In this document: positions 1 to 12,300 of the stretch, piece by piece
How positions within the stretch are numbered: position 1 is the stretch's first letter
How the letters are laid out: every line of letters begins with the position of its first letter
Assembly (NCBI GenBank): GCA_022496185.1
Contig: WTXG01000133.1
Span: 39,676 to 103,675 of the forward strand
From: Multifurca ochricompacta
Taxonomy: Eukaryota; Basidiomycota; Agaricomycetes; Russulales; Russulaceae
Direction of reading: 5' to 3'
DNA: 64,000 bases
Made by a program: the position numbers and the translations under genes
Notes under the pieces: generated by a model
Told to the model about the DNA's origin: nothing
The model's input: the letters and a program-made list of their open reading frames with translations, nothing else
Database searches by the model: none

Positions 1-419
1 CCAGATAGGGGTACACGCGTGTAAAAATAGGAAAAAGAATACAATGCTCTCTTGATTCGCTTTTTCAAGCCTTTTTTATACAATTTACACTACAGTTAAT
101 TTCAATACAAGTATGAGAGTTTTGTAAATAGGGGTTAAGTAAATGAGACATTTTATCTTGTGACTTTTTCAATTTGTCACGCTTGTATCAGTTAGATAAA
201 ATAATCAAAATAAAATAAATGTTAATCTTGTAATTGTAAACTTTTAACCATAGAGTCTGTAGAATCAAATGTGAGACGCAAACAAGATCGAAGTTCATCA
301 CCCCTGAGGGGTGCACCAAAAATTAATTGTTCTAGCCAAAGGCTAGAACTTTTGACGACTGTGGTGCGCTTTTGCGCTCCTCCAGGTCGTCGATGGATCG
401 TAATCCATCACCTCTTTCC

Positions 420-1063
420 CGTCTTGACGATGCACTGTAATAGATCCAGGGTAAAATTGCCAACCCTAATACTCCTACCACGTGCGCGCACAGAGACGAG
501 AATACGAGAGATGAGGGGGGCTAGATCTCCTAGAAACAAAAGAGAAACCCACTTGGCAAGCCCAGCATGCTTCACTTTGTTCATCTCTTCCCAAAGTCCC
601 TCAAAGTCATCGTTTTCAACACTCCATGGTCCATGAACAAGAGATGTTTAATCCCAACTAGAAAATGGAGGGGGGGCGCCGGCAGGTTGATTGGGATTGG
701 TCAGCTTAAAGGTGTGTGTGAGGAAGTGAAACGGTACTCGTACCTTTTGCAAACTAGGATGTACTTCCTCCGACACCACACCACCATCATACTTGGTCGT
801 GATCCAAACATCCTCTTGCCCGAGCCCGCTCTCCCGTATCGCCTTGCCGACGAACTGCTCGTTCGTGTAGATTGTTTTTTTTTGTTCCAAAATAGAAAAT
901 CCCCCCACCCCCACTTAGCTCTGGACGCGAAACGCAAAAAAATAAAATAGAAAAGATCCAGACGCATTGGCGGCTGTGTCGAGGTGCGAAATCCCGCTTC
1001 TAGCGCTTGTTCCACGATTTCGTTCACGTCCTGTGTATAGTCGTTGATAATGAACGTGATCAT
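420..1063 (-). pseudogene. aldo/keto reductase fragment, frameshifted
   Basis: Read on the minus strand, pieces of an NAD(P)H-dependent aldo/keto reductase appear in the correct order. First comes an N-terminal helix (E-I-V-E-Q-A-L-E-A-G-F), then the H-L-D-T-A motif that carries the catalytic Asp, then N-E-Q-F-V-G-K-A-I-R-E-S and W-I-T-T-K-Y. Near 560-630 there is E-G-L-W-E-E-M-N-K-V, and near 455 a G-V-x-N-F motif. The H-L-D-T-A motif is one base out of frame with the helix before it, near position 986: CGC-CAC would need one more C. I found no convincing acceptor before the Y-T-N-E-Q segment and no C-terminal half. Family members are about 280-330 residues, so this is a fragment or a badly broken copy. 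The family is fairly clear; exon limits are approximate. Confidence 0.6.
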
Positions 1064-2139
1064 GTCATTTTTGTCAGAGCGCGTACCTCAAACTTGAATT
1101 TAGAGGTCATATCAAACACAAGTACTGGGATCTATACTCGCATGGGCCCTTTGCTTGGAGGAGGGGGGGGCTGGTTTTGTTATGTTTTTGTGCTTGCTAA
1201 GTCGCGCAGTTACTAGTACAATGGATCCCCTAGCAACTACTGGATGGTGAGAGGGCAAAGCCCTTGAAGGGAAAACCCGAGAGGAAAAGTGTGATGTGTA
1301 GGTTTACACCGTCCAAGACAAATGCAAGGGAAGACTAGTCAGGTGATGGTCTATGCTGAAGGTCATGTGATCGCCCTTGGCCGCGGTAGTATATTTTATG
1401 AATGTACATAAAACAGTGTAAGTAAGGTGGCATACATAGGAAAACAAAGAGTCATACATGGGCAGGTAAGGTGACAGAATTAATAAAGAAGACGGTGGTC
1501 CTAAGTGACATGAGCAGAAAGGTAGTCGAATAAAACAAAGTTCCGTGATAACACAATGTCCTTTCAATTATGACATCGGCCAAGCGCAAGTGGCACCACA
1601 GCCAATACCAATCGCAGGAATGGCACAATGAGACGAGTAAGGTTTGAGGCAGAGCACAGCGGACAAATGCGATCCTAGGTGGCTCACCGGGTGTTTAGGC
1701 TCAAGATAAAGTTGTTGTGAGGAATGCTGAAGGACAACGGCGCAGGTGGCATGAGACATGATAAAAGATGTGAGGGTGAGGAAAGAGACGATGAGACGAT
1801 GCTAGAGGTTGAGCAGGCTGCAAGGTGAGCGTCGTCAAGAACGCTATCTATAAAGCAGAGAGAGTGGACTTTGACGTGTTTTTGCTCTGAATGTATGGGA
1901 TGGGTGGTAGTGCCAATGCTGCTGCTGCCAGAAGCCTGTGGCCCGTACTGTGCCCGTCTGAACGAACGAGGTATGCCTGAGTAGGAGTAGGAAGAGTGTA
2001 TGTATAGACATGAAACTCGATAATAAGCTACAACCTGTGTGGTTATGTTTGGTCCAGTCCGGAAATGAAGGGACACGGCTAGCGCCTGAGCTATCCTTAT
2101 ATTTGGAATAGCAGCCACGGATAGGGAAGATCTGGGTGT
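1064..2139. other. no recognisable gene
   Basis: Open frames here are short and overlap on both strands. Some minus-strand peptides (1568-2325) are rich in Ser, His and Cys, like the tails of degraded retroelements, but I see no diagnostic motif. It may be the worn flank of the retroelement-like fragment that follows. Confidence 0.4.
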
Positions 2140-2418
2140 ATGCGCTTCCACACCAATAAACCTCTCCTCGCACGCCTCTCTACCTGCGACAACTCTACCC
2201 CAGCTACCTTCCCCCACATTCCTCTCCATTTCCCCCTCTACTCTGCCAGGCGACACACTCTTCAGTTTCTCCCTGACTGGGCCCTGGAACAAGACCCTGT
2301 GCCGTGGCACATCCTCTTCACCCACAAGCCCTTCGTCGAGGACTTGCTTACCTTTATTCAGGACATGTGGGCCTTCTTCGAAACGACCTTGCGAGCCAGA
2401 TTAAGTCTGAGTCGGTGA
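2140..2418 (+). mobile_element. retroelement-like C-terminal fragment, related to the long-inverted-repeat elements
   Basis: The plus-strand peptide has T-F-P-H-I-P-L-H-F-P-L-Y-S-A near its start and D-L-L-T-F-I-Q-D-M-W-A-F near its end, then L-R-A-R-L-S-L-S. The minus strand at 25821-26140 encodes the same pattern (F-P-H-I-L-L-E-C-P-L-Y and L-L-T-F-I-Q-D-V-R-A-F), and a worse copy lies at 15377-15595. The H-I-L-L-E-C-P-L-Y motif resembles the zinc-binding tail of non-LTR reverse transcriptases. So this is an orphan, decayed copy of a dispersed repeat. The link to non-LTR elements is an inference from one motif. Confidence 0.4.
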
Positions 2419-4017
2419 CGTCGGGTGGTATGGGTATGTCTCGGTAGTAGCCGCGCGATTTAGGCACGGCCTTGAAGCACGCTAATAAAATCGATTTCAA
2501 AAAAAAAAAGAAAGACAACGGAGATGCTGGCCCGGACCAACAGCGTCTGACCATGTGTCCCTTGTATAGAACCTCAGCCTTCTACCACAAAGACTGAGCT
2601 ATTCGCTTTACAGTCTCCCACAGCGAGACTTACCAACCCAGGAAGCTAGAGGAAGAAGGACATACTTGCCCTTGTTAACACCTGTCCCGCTCTCCCCTGC
2701 CAGGACCAGTGCGGACTGCTCAACTTTGGGTAAAACATGCTTCCCGAACGCGACCCTCCAAGCGCTCCTGCAAAACCCACTCTTGCAGAACTACTTCCCC
2801 GGGGACAAGCATAGCCCTAGATGGTGCAAGAACAAGGAAGACTGAGACTGCTGCGAGAGCGAGACAGGGCTTTTTGCCGCCACGAACCCTTCACCCTCCC
2901 CAATCAACGTTCGGTCCGACCGCCCTGCCCTGGTTGCAATGACTTGACGCGCTCCGGGGACGTTTGTCGGATACGTTCAGCAGGACGCGCATGAGTGTGT
3001 TTGATCACGTTGGCTGAATGCGGCCCACACCAGCCCGCGCGGGGGAGGAGGAGGTCCATGCTTCTCAAGTGCAATTGTATTGTGCACAGCACTTTTGGCG
3101 GCATGCTACAAAGTGACATGCATTCGTTGTCCGAAGTGTACTAGTCATCAGCGAGATCGCAGACCTCTACCTCGATATACTGTATCTATATCTCTCTCGG
3201 TCTCAGGCACAGGGGGAATACCTCCGAATATTTGCTTCAGGCGGTACGGCCACTTTTTCTTTTTTTGATTACTAAATGTTGACATTCGTGTGTTAACAAG
3301 GCTCACACAGTCCGAGAACCTTTCAGTCAAAGATCGGATGTGTCATAAATGCGGTAATGTCTCGCAGGAGTGCAAATATAGATCAAGCGCCTTCCTCCAT
3401 CCAGTTCAAAGTTGGGTGAGTGGGTATTTCCGCCCAGAACTCCATTGATACAGAAGATAGAATGAGCGGGAAAGGAAAGCTTGAAAGAGCAAGGACAAAG
3501 GACAGATGTAGCAGACACAGTGTCAGGGGAATTTGTGGTGTGGCGCAGCAATGGTTGTGGATTCGAAACAAGACAATAGAGAAGCAAATGAAAGCAGGCG
3601 AGTTTTGAGAAGATGGGAGATGCCGAGCGCACCGAGCTACCTGTACAGGAGTATTCCAACCGGGGGTAGAAGCAGAAGAACGGCAAAAGAATGAAATTCT
3701 GAGTCTTCGTCTAGCAGGTCCCTGGGTGGTGTTCGCCTGTATACTCACTCACAATGAACACATGGCCAAAGGTGAGATGACGTGGCAGTGAAAGAGTAGC
3801 AGCCCTTTCTCTGAGCCAAAGCGAGCACGCATAAGGGGTGATTGCGGTCATCTGGGGAAGTTCCTGATGGTCCAGGCGAAAACATGGTAGTTGCACAGGT
3901 AACACGCTGTAAAATTTGATTGTGGAAGCAAATTATTCTCACGGGTCACGGTCACGGGACGTGCTGTTGTTGTCAGTCAATTTATCTCAACTCAAACAAC
4001 AAACGACCGAAACGACC
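2419..4017. other. no recognisable gene
   Basis: I see only short overlapping frames with low-complexity peptides. A tRNA-like string near 2560-2620 on the minus strand was considered and rejected. Confidence 0.4.
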
Positions 4018-6143
4018 ATGACCACAGAACTCACCCTTTTTTGTCTGGCTGTCGATAGCCAAAATGTTCCTATTGGGAACGTCTTGAAGCTTTAAAATCC
4101 AATCGGATGATGATGCCTCAGACCTCAAAGAAGCTATCAAGGCCCAGATGGCTCCCAGATCGGACAACCTCGCGGCAAACGAACTCATTCTTTGGAAGCT
4201 ATTGAAACCCGTGCGCGTCCCTTCCCCTGTCAAAACTATGATCGCGGCCATTGAATTCCCCGACTCCGAGTCTAAAGTTGCGTTCGATGGAAATGGAACC
4301 GTTCAGGTTCTCCACCCTGCCATGGAGCTCTCTGAATACTGGGAAAACCCTCCAAAGAAGGGCCATTTACATATTGTTGTACAGGTGCCATGTAAGTCTC
4401 AATTCTTATTGGATTGCCACATGTGTTTGACAATAATCCAGTTGCCGCGCCATCCATTCTGCCAGGTAGTTTCCCAGTCACCATGGACTCATCGACACAT
4501 TCACTCACAGGCATCCTACTTGCCTTGCACACACAGAATATCCCATTCTAGAGGGCCTCCCTGGAAATTCCCATGAACCACTCCCATTCGCCGACCAGAT
4601 CACATTCAGTGTCCCCTCTGAAGAATGTTTCCTTTGCCTCTATTTGCACGATATTAGTCCGAACAAGGTCAAATTTGCGTCCAAGATGGGAACCCCTTCC
4701 TACATTCACAATTTCCAGAAGTCGTTGAACCGTCAACGTGTGATCTCACCAAATGTGAGTGTGACCACCATTTCCTGTGATTCACCTTGCTGAGTTCACT
4801 TTTTATATATGCGACAGGGTCATCGATGTTAAGAGAATATCTCGGGAATTCATTTGATAAATATTTTCGAGATGAAACAAATTCTGATGATCCACCAATG
4901 GTGAGGAACAGTGAAATTGGGCTGTACTTGCATATCCTCTCTAGTTCAGAGATCCTGGCGGCGCAAAAATTCGAACATAAGAAAGAGGAGCACATTTTCA
5001 CTGCTTTCCTGTATGATGTTGCAGGTGAATTAAAACAGCTGTTAAGATCAGAGGCTAAAGCTGAGTTGTGAGTTGTGATTCACATAGGGCTTCTTTGGGA
5101 TTGATCTTGTCTGATTTATCTGACAGTGGGACCAATTGGCCTTTCCCGCTGCTTGCTCAGCTTCAAAATGAGCAAAACAAACTACAATTGTACTACCCAA
5201 GGAGTGACTTCCGTCTAGACGTCAAGGGCTTTCCGCGTTGTATTATGGAAGTGACCTCGCATGAAGGTGGTAGACAGGACAACCAATCAGACCAGAATCG
5301 GACGCTTTTGCAAGGGTCATGCCTTGCAAGACTGGGCAATGTGCCGACGTCTGAACCCAATTCGGATCCGGTTGCCATCACGGCAATATTTATTGACAGG
5401 GAATTGATGGCTCATGAATATCTGATGGATCAGCCTCCAGAAGCAAAGAAGGTAAGAAGAGCAAATTGAAGATGCGTTATGTGATTGATGTATGGGATTC
5501 ATTAGGTGTTATACCATGAGGAGACTTTCAAACTAACTGAATCAATGGAAGCATTTAATTTCGTTTTCCGGTTGTACAACCTGCTTTCAAGAGTAATCGA
5601 GGATAATGCAAAGCTGGATCAATACTCTTTATCGAGGCTTGGCGAATTTCTACATCTATTGCAATGATGATTCTATTGACATTATTGAAGATTGATTGGT
5701 GCAGGAGACTCTTGAGCATGCTGGGTACCAGATCACACAGCAAGAGGACGACCGGGTGGTTGCTTAGGTGCGCGTCTCTTCATTACTTTTCATGACTTGC
5801 AGCTCACGACTTGGAATATAGCTCACGTCGAGAATGCGCACGGCGAGCTCATCCGATGGCACGCTAATTGTGTTAAAATTCCTGGATGACGACACAGACA
5901 ATGGGTGTGGACGAGCTGAAGATCTTGCGATACCCCAGCGGGTTCAAAATTACACCAAATCACGCCATCGAGCTTCATGGTGTTGTCGACCTCACCATTG
6001 GAAAGGTGATCGCATTGCCTCGGAGGACTCCACTTGACAACTACCTCCGGTCGCGGCATCCTCTTCTATCAGCGGAGTCGTTGCAGAACCTTCTCAACTT
6101 ATCCCATTGTCTAGCCTTCCCTCAGACGCAGCCTCGATCTTGA
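4018..6143 (+). pseudogene. Crinkler-type protein: CRN header, nuclease-like domain and kinase N-lobe (broken)
   Basis: The N-terminus (from ATG 4018) reads L-T-L-F-C-L-A-V, then D-D-A-S-D-L-K-E-A-I-K-A and W-E-N-P-P near the domain end. This is the ubiquitin-like header of Crinkler (CRN) proteins. One extra T near 4093 breaks the frame after 26 codons. Introns follow at about 4391-4441 and 4753-4816. The middle region (about 5160-5450) has Y-Y-P-R-S-D-F-R-L-D and C-I-M-E-V-T-S, compatible with a PD-(D/E)xK nuclease fold. At 5840-6120 a kinase N-lobe appears: I-V-L-K-F-L with the likely ATP-binding Lys, D-E-L-K-I-L-R-Y and L-P-R-R-T-P-L-D. The frame then ends at a stop. The matching C-lobe lies inverted at 6345-6820. 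Header plus nuclease plus kinase is a known fungal CRN layout; the broken state is what I read here. Confidence 0.65.
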
Positions 6144-6344
6144 GAAGATATGAAAAAAAAAACGAAAAGACACCGTCTCGTAGACCACCGCCACCTGCAA
6201 CTAAGGGCACGCGATCCAATTACCAATGATCCCATCGTCCTTTTCGATTCTTGATGACTTCGGTTCACTCACAATATTGTCCGCATCGTCACCATGTTCA
6301 GCCAGCCACTGGCGCCGCAGAAAACGTAGACATACCAATTCAAA

Positions 6345-6820
6345 CTAATCCCCTTTCCGTATTGCGTCACTCTTGTCCTCCCCTCCGCCAGTCCCTTTAA
6401 TTCCATTTATATTCGTCCAACACAGCCGAAGAGACGGCCGTGATCTCGGATTTGAGTTCAAAAGCTCTTTCCATAGACTGTCTAAGGTTCTCCAAATGTC
6501 ATCACCATCCACATTTGGGACTCGCTCCTCGAGATAAGTAACCATTCGTCCACAAGCCCACCGGTCAGCAAGGATAGGACTGTACTCCGTATCCGAGTCA
6601 TCCGATGTTCTAACCTCTGGCGCAGTCCATGTTCGAGTCCCGCAATACCCTTCGATCGTCGTTTCTTCGTCCTCGACGACAACAGACAACCCAAAGTCGA
6701 TAATTAACAGTCGAAGACAATATCGATCCTTTTCACTGTCGATCACCAAATTGTCTGGGTTCAGGTCCAGATGAGCGATTTTGTGCTCATGCAGAAACGC
6801 GACACGTTCATAGTATCATA
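6345..6820 (-). pseudogene. protein kinase C-lobe, inverted relative to its N-lobe
   Basis: The minus strand reads F-L-H-E-H-K-I-A-H-L-D-L-N-P-D-N-L, where H-L-D replaces the usual H-R-D catalytic loop, then I-I-D-F-G-L-S (metal-binding DFG), W-T-A-P-E-V (APE motif), and a C-lobe with D-R-W-A-C-G and N-P-R-S-R-P-S-L. It has no N-lobe of its own: upstream on the minus strand a stop precedes Y-Y-E-R-V-A-F-L. The plus-strand Crinkler gene stops about 200 bp away exactly where its kinase C-lobe should begin. The simplest reading is one gene split by an inversion of about 0.7 kb. A separate kinase-fragment gene on the minus strand is the alternative. Confidence 0.65.
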
Positions 6821-7541
6821 GACAGGTTAGAGTAAGCCCGTGGGGCGTCATATCCAAGTGTAGGTGTAGATTAGTAGATTTAGCATACATTAATGTGGTC
6901 ATGATTTTCGACAGTCTTTGAAATATGGTTTTCAACCCCATGCATGGTGTGTGGTCATGAGTTCGTGTGAGTGGGATGTGGAAGGAAGAGAGGAAGAGAG
7001 CGATAAAGCAGTGGTCACTGATATGCACGGGGTGTCGAAAAAGTTTGAGTCTTTTTCTAACATTCAAATGTGTAGCCAAACCCTTTTTACAGCTGCACTC
7101 AACACTGGACAGTCCTCTATGTGCTCAAGACATCAACTCAGTGCTTCTGGCACTTCTACTGACCCTCTGAACCCACTCATAGCCCTTAGGAGTTAAACTC
7201 CCTTTGGTCAACTTGTCCCCAGACCTCTGAGCACTTAAACAACCACTTTTTATTAAGAGAAGACTTGTGCACATCACACAGAACAACCCCCTCCCCCCCA
7301 AGGTATTACAATAGGCCAGTTTCAGTGTATTAGTATAGAGGCATGGCAGTGTGGACTGCCTTGAAGTAAATTTGCTTTTTTCATTGCAAGAATTGGAGTG
7401 ATGAAAAACAAAACTAGAAATGCTAGAAAGACCAGGAAAACCAGCTCTGGGCATTCTAGGCATGTCATCTTCCTGATGTACCTCGCTACTCAAACGTTGA
7501 CCAACCATGCCACGATGCAAGTTGCTTCCCCAAGGTACGAT
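6821..7541. other. no recognisable gene; transposon flank
   Basis: A minus-strand frame of 189 codons (7125-7694) runs through here into the inverted-repeat arm, but the peptide has no recognisable motif. Confidence 0.35.
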
Positions 7542-7861
7542 TATCCTCTCCAAATCCAGCGTGACTACCCCACTGGATGCAATTCGTCCAGCACTTTGAT
7601 GAATCACGTGATATAAGGTAAACAACAGAGAGGTTCCGGGATAGCGGTTCAACACGTGATGTAGAGTAAACAATGGCAAATTCTGTTGAACCAAGATACC
7701 GGTACAGAGAGCTCAACCCAACTCTCCCCCACTGCTGACATAATAATATATATTTTAAAAAGGAAAGTTATCAATGAAATATCTTTTTTTTTTTTGGAAT
7801 TGACTTTATAATGCATGTCAATGCTTTGCCTAAGTGCACAGAACAAAATATCATTACAAAT

Positions 7862-8370
7862 TGTTGACACAGGACGTGTCTGGAGATGCTTCAGGCATCT
7901 AAGGATCGCTTCAGCTGTAGAATAGATTAGATTAGATTTCGGAGTATTGGACTTTTTATGTTATCTTTATTACACTTCCTTTTCTTCTTACTCAGCTGAT
8001 TAGTGATGGACTTAGTAATGTGCAGTAAGCATGTGATATCTCTTTGGCCAATGGCCTTTATCCCTCTCTGTTTATTGTCCAGCACTTGTGGACTTATTCC
8101 CAGTGCGCACAGACCATTTCCCCTGGCCCCCATGGGTATATAAGGGTGTCTGTTTCATCTCTTCCACTTCAGAGTTTCTTCAACCTCTGAAGTGTAAGTC
8201 CTACTATACTTTCTACCATACCTTTGACTAACCGTCTCTTGTAGATACTTGTCTTTCTAGGTCAGTAGAATAGTAATATAGAGTTTCTTCAACCTCTGAA
8301 GTATACTTGTCTTTCTAGCCTCACCGCTACTAACCACAGTCAGTATAACCAGCAGCATGATTGTTTCACA
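7862..8370 (+). repeat. Copia-1 5' LTR
   Basis: This 509-bp repeat matches 14400-14908 and, reversed, 10994-11502. It contains a TATA-like GGTATATAAGG near 8132, a plausible promoter for the element's RNA. Confidence 0.93.
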
Positions 8371-8382
8371 GGTTATGGGCCC
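8371..8382 (+). other. Copia-1 primer-binding site
   Basis: GGTTATGGGCCC directly follows the 5' LTR. It is complementary to GGGCCCATAACC, the anticodon stem-loop segment of many eukaryotic initiator tRNA-Met genes. That implies an internal half-tRNA primer, as known for Drosophila copia and yeast Ty5. Copia-2 has the identical site. Confidence 0.8.
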
Positions 8383-9308
8383 TGCCGCTCATACTGATCT
8401 GTAATTCCCCATTGTTCATTACAGCCCAACTCGCTCTTGCACACCAAGCTCACAAAAAGCTTCAAGTCTTTCCCACCGCTTTCTTCCTGTGAGCTTTCCT
8501 ATTTACTGTCTGTGCACCTTAACACCCCACAGGATGATGCAGTTTACTGCTCATCCTGAACTGTTTGGCTAGCCCTTCGGGGTTCTTGCAAAAGATGATG
8601 AGGGACCCTAAGCGGGTGAAACATCTTGAGCTCCTTGAGTGTGCACTAGGTATTAGTAAATTTCATAGTTGTAGCTGGGTTTTCGTCCCATAGATAGTCT
8701 TAGTAGGCCTATAGCCAGAAGCTTGTGGCTTTAAGTCCAGTCAATGCTTGGCTCTATCTGTAAGCCGGGTTTAGCGACCCGCATGTGGAGTTTAGGGTCT
8801 AGAACAAGGCATGGGTAGTCACTCCCATGACGCTTGGGCTCGATACAAGTAGGCTGCACTACTATAGTCTATACATAGTAGATATAGTCTTCATCTCTGG
8901 GCATAAGTATCCATTGCCTTTGTAGGGTAACCACGCCCTACCAGAGACAGACTCGTCATCTACTTAGTCATGGCCCCAATCATCTAGGGCTTAATCATGG
9001 ACTCCACCACCAGCATTAGAGGAAGGGCTATATACCCTTTGTCTCTAATGGAACTTGCGGTTGGCTCCTCCATGACATGACTCCCAGTCCTGATTACACT
9101 AGACACTCTGGCTAGTCTACCAGAGCTTATGTCTAGTTGCAGGATTGTGCTAGATAGCTTTACTATACCTAGAAAGTCGCACAACAAAGGCAGGACCTTC
9201 TTAGGTTCTGAAGCATAGCGTCACAGTATGGGGTGGCACTCTTAAGCAAGACCTGGGCACTGGTTCTAATTGCTCCTTGGAACCAGGAACTTTTTTAACA
9301 TCTCAAAA

Positions 9309-12300
9309 ATGCCATCCTCAATTGTCTTCCCTCCCTCCTCCAAGATGGAGCGCCTTGATGGCTCAAACTGGCAGGTTTGGTCCACCAACTTTAACGCCCT
9401 CTTGAGGATGAATGGGCTCAGGAGGCACATCCTCACGCCTTATCCTGATATGCCCCTCCTCCCAGAGGACAAGGAGGAGAAGGAGAAAATGCAGAAGGAA
9501 GTCATTGACCCCATCCTTAGGGAATGGATGGGAGAAGAGGAAATGCTAATTGGGCTCCTCTTTCTTAATGTCACCCAAGAGGTCTACTCCCAGGTAGCCT
9601 CTGATGCCAATTATCCTTCTCTTAGTGAGAAGTATAATAAGTTGGAACGGCTATATGGCTCTGTAGGTAGCATGGCCACATATAATTTGTGGCTTGCCCT
9701 GGTGTCCTTCCATCTTGATGAAGGACAGTCATTCAGGACCCAATTACAAAAGGTCCTGGATGCCAGGAGTACCCTTAGGGAGAATGGGATGGAGGTCAAT
9801 GACCTCCAGATGAGCTTCATTTTGTTGAAGGCTCTCCCAGACTCTTACAGTGCCATTGCCGGCTCTATACTGGCCTCTGGCAATCCAGAGCGGCTTTCTC
9901 CTCAGGACCTTGTGCAGAGGTTCCTAAATGAGGAAAGTCGCCTGGTGGGTCCCTCGGGAAGTGGTAGTGCAGTCCTATCTAAGGCTGCACCTGTCAAATC
10001 TAAACCAAAAAATACAAATTTATCACCACTTCCCGCTGCTGCCCCTGGTTCACAAGGGGTGGTCTGCTTCTATTGCCAAAAGCCTGGACACAAGTCCAAC
10101 GCTTGCGCAAAGAAGAAGAAGGACCTGGAGAATGCCAAAAAAGGCAAGGCAGGGAACAAGAAGAGGGCTGAGGCCCAACATGTAAACACTATAGCCACCG
10201 TAGTTAATGGTAGTGGCAAAATAGAGGAGGTGCATGAAGCACCTCGCATTCGCCTTTATGTTCACACCTATAATCTGGATATCAACTCAGACTATTGGAT
10301 GCTTGATAGTGGAGCAACATCTCATTTCAGTCCCAACCTTGAAGACTTCGATACATATAAAGTTGACACTACCCATGAAGTATCACTAGGTGACAACTCC
10401 ATAGTCAAAACAAGTGGAGTTGGCACTGTGATCATCAGGACGGATCAAGGTTTCGACTTAGAACTGAGCAATGTGCTCCACATGCCTGGAGGACATAAAA
10501 TACTCTCTGCCAGTGCCCTGGTAGAAAAAGGGGCAACTGTGTTCTTAGATAATAAGAAGGCAACAATTAAATATGGCGATAATATAATAGCGGAAGCATG
10601 GAAGTTTGGCAAATTGTATTGGGTACTAGGCAAACACGTCCTAAACAGTATCCATACATCTGCATCTGCCTCACTAGAAATCTGGCATCAAAGAATGGGC
10701 CACATGTCTAAAGAAGCCCTAAAAAGATATGCTCCTGAGGTGGTTAAAGGCCTCAAAATAAATAATAGCCAAGTGGAAGACAAGCCATGTTATGGCTGTG
10801 AAATGGGCAAGTCCCATCATCTTCCATTTCCCCCATCTTCAAAGCGCGCATCAGCCCCCCTTGAGATCCTTCATAGTGATCTTGTAGGTCCCTTGCAGTG
10901 CAGTTCAATACAAGGGAATCTATACTTTGCCACCTTCTTGGATGATTTTAGCAGATATGCCCTAATCATTCCAATGAAGTCTAAGGATCTGTTTGTCAAA
11001 CAATCATGCTGCTGGTTATACTGACTGTGGTTAGTAGCGGTGAGGCTAGAAAGACAAGTATACTTCAGAGGTTGAAGAAACTCTATATTACTATTCTACT
11101 GACCTAGAAAGACAAGTATCTACAAGAGACGGTTAGTCAAAGGTATGGTAGAAAGTATAGTAGGACTTACACTTCAGAGGTTGAAGAAACTCTGAAGTGG
11201 AAGAGATGAAACAGACACCCTTATATACCCATGGGGGCCAGGGGAAATGGTCTGTGCGCACTGGGAATAAGTCCACAAGTGCCGGACAATAAACAGAGAG
11301 GGATAAAGGCCATTGGCCAAAGAGATATCACATGCTTACTGCGCATTACTAAGTCCATCACTAATCAGCTGAGTAAGAAGAAAAGGAAGTGTAATAAAGA
11401 TAACATAAAAAGTCCAATACTCCGAAATCTAATCTAATCTATTCTACAGCTGAAGCGATCCTTAGATGCCTGAAGCATCTCCAGACACGTCCTGTGTCAA
11501 CACTGTTTACACCAGTTTTTAATAAACTGAAGACACTACTTGAAAACAAATTTAATCACAAAATCAAGTGTCTTCATACAGATCGTGGTGGTGAGTATGT
11601 GAACAAGGCGCTGAAGGCAACGCTTGAAGATTTTGGCATAGAGCATAAACTCACGATGCTGTATAGTCCACAACAGAATGGAAGGGCTGAGAGATTTAAT
11701 AGAACCATAATGGAAAAAGGCACTAGCATGCTGCACGATGCTGGCCTATCTCTTGGCTTTTGGGAGTGTGCTGTCAAGACAGCATGTCATATATATAACA
11801 GAACTCCCATTCGTTCTAATAAGTGGAAAACTCCGCTTGAGCTTCTGGTTGGGAACAAGCCAGATGTCTCGTATTTCAAGGTCTTTGGTTGCAAAGCCTT
11901 TTATCATGTTCCAGAGGGCAAGCAGCGTAAATTAGATCCCAAAGCAAGGGAAGCCGTCTTTGTCGGATATGAGCCCACTTCTAAGGGCTATACACTTTGG
12001 GATAGTCGTATCCGGTCTCTCATCTCTTCACAAGATGTTACATTTGATGAGAGATCCTTCCCATCCCGCTCTGTAAAGGACAACAGAGCAGATAAACCTA
12101 TAGAGCAACCTACTGAAGGTGGCTCATTTATTTTACCTGGTGGCTCAGTCCAGCCACCACCAGCAACTGCTACACATGTTCCTGAGGCTCCTCAAGATGA
12201 GGATGACCTAGAAGAGGAACAGGAGGACATCATACCTCCTCAATTACCACCTCAGCCTACCACACCCACACATAATGTAGACACCACACACCCTCAGACT

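Noticed and set aside
2555..2640. tRNA-like string on the minus strand (TAGCTCAGTC...GGTTC)
   Set aside because: The A-box-like and B-box-like strings are far too close together and no acceptor stem or anticodon arm forms.
7927..8133. 68-codon frame repeated three times (7927-8133, 11231-11437, 14465-14671)
   Set aside because: It lies entirely in the Copia-1 LTR copies and has no protein features; its repetition only reflects the LTRs.
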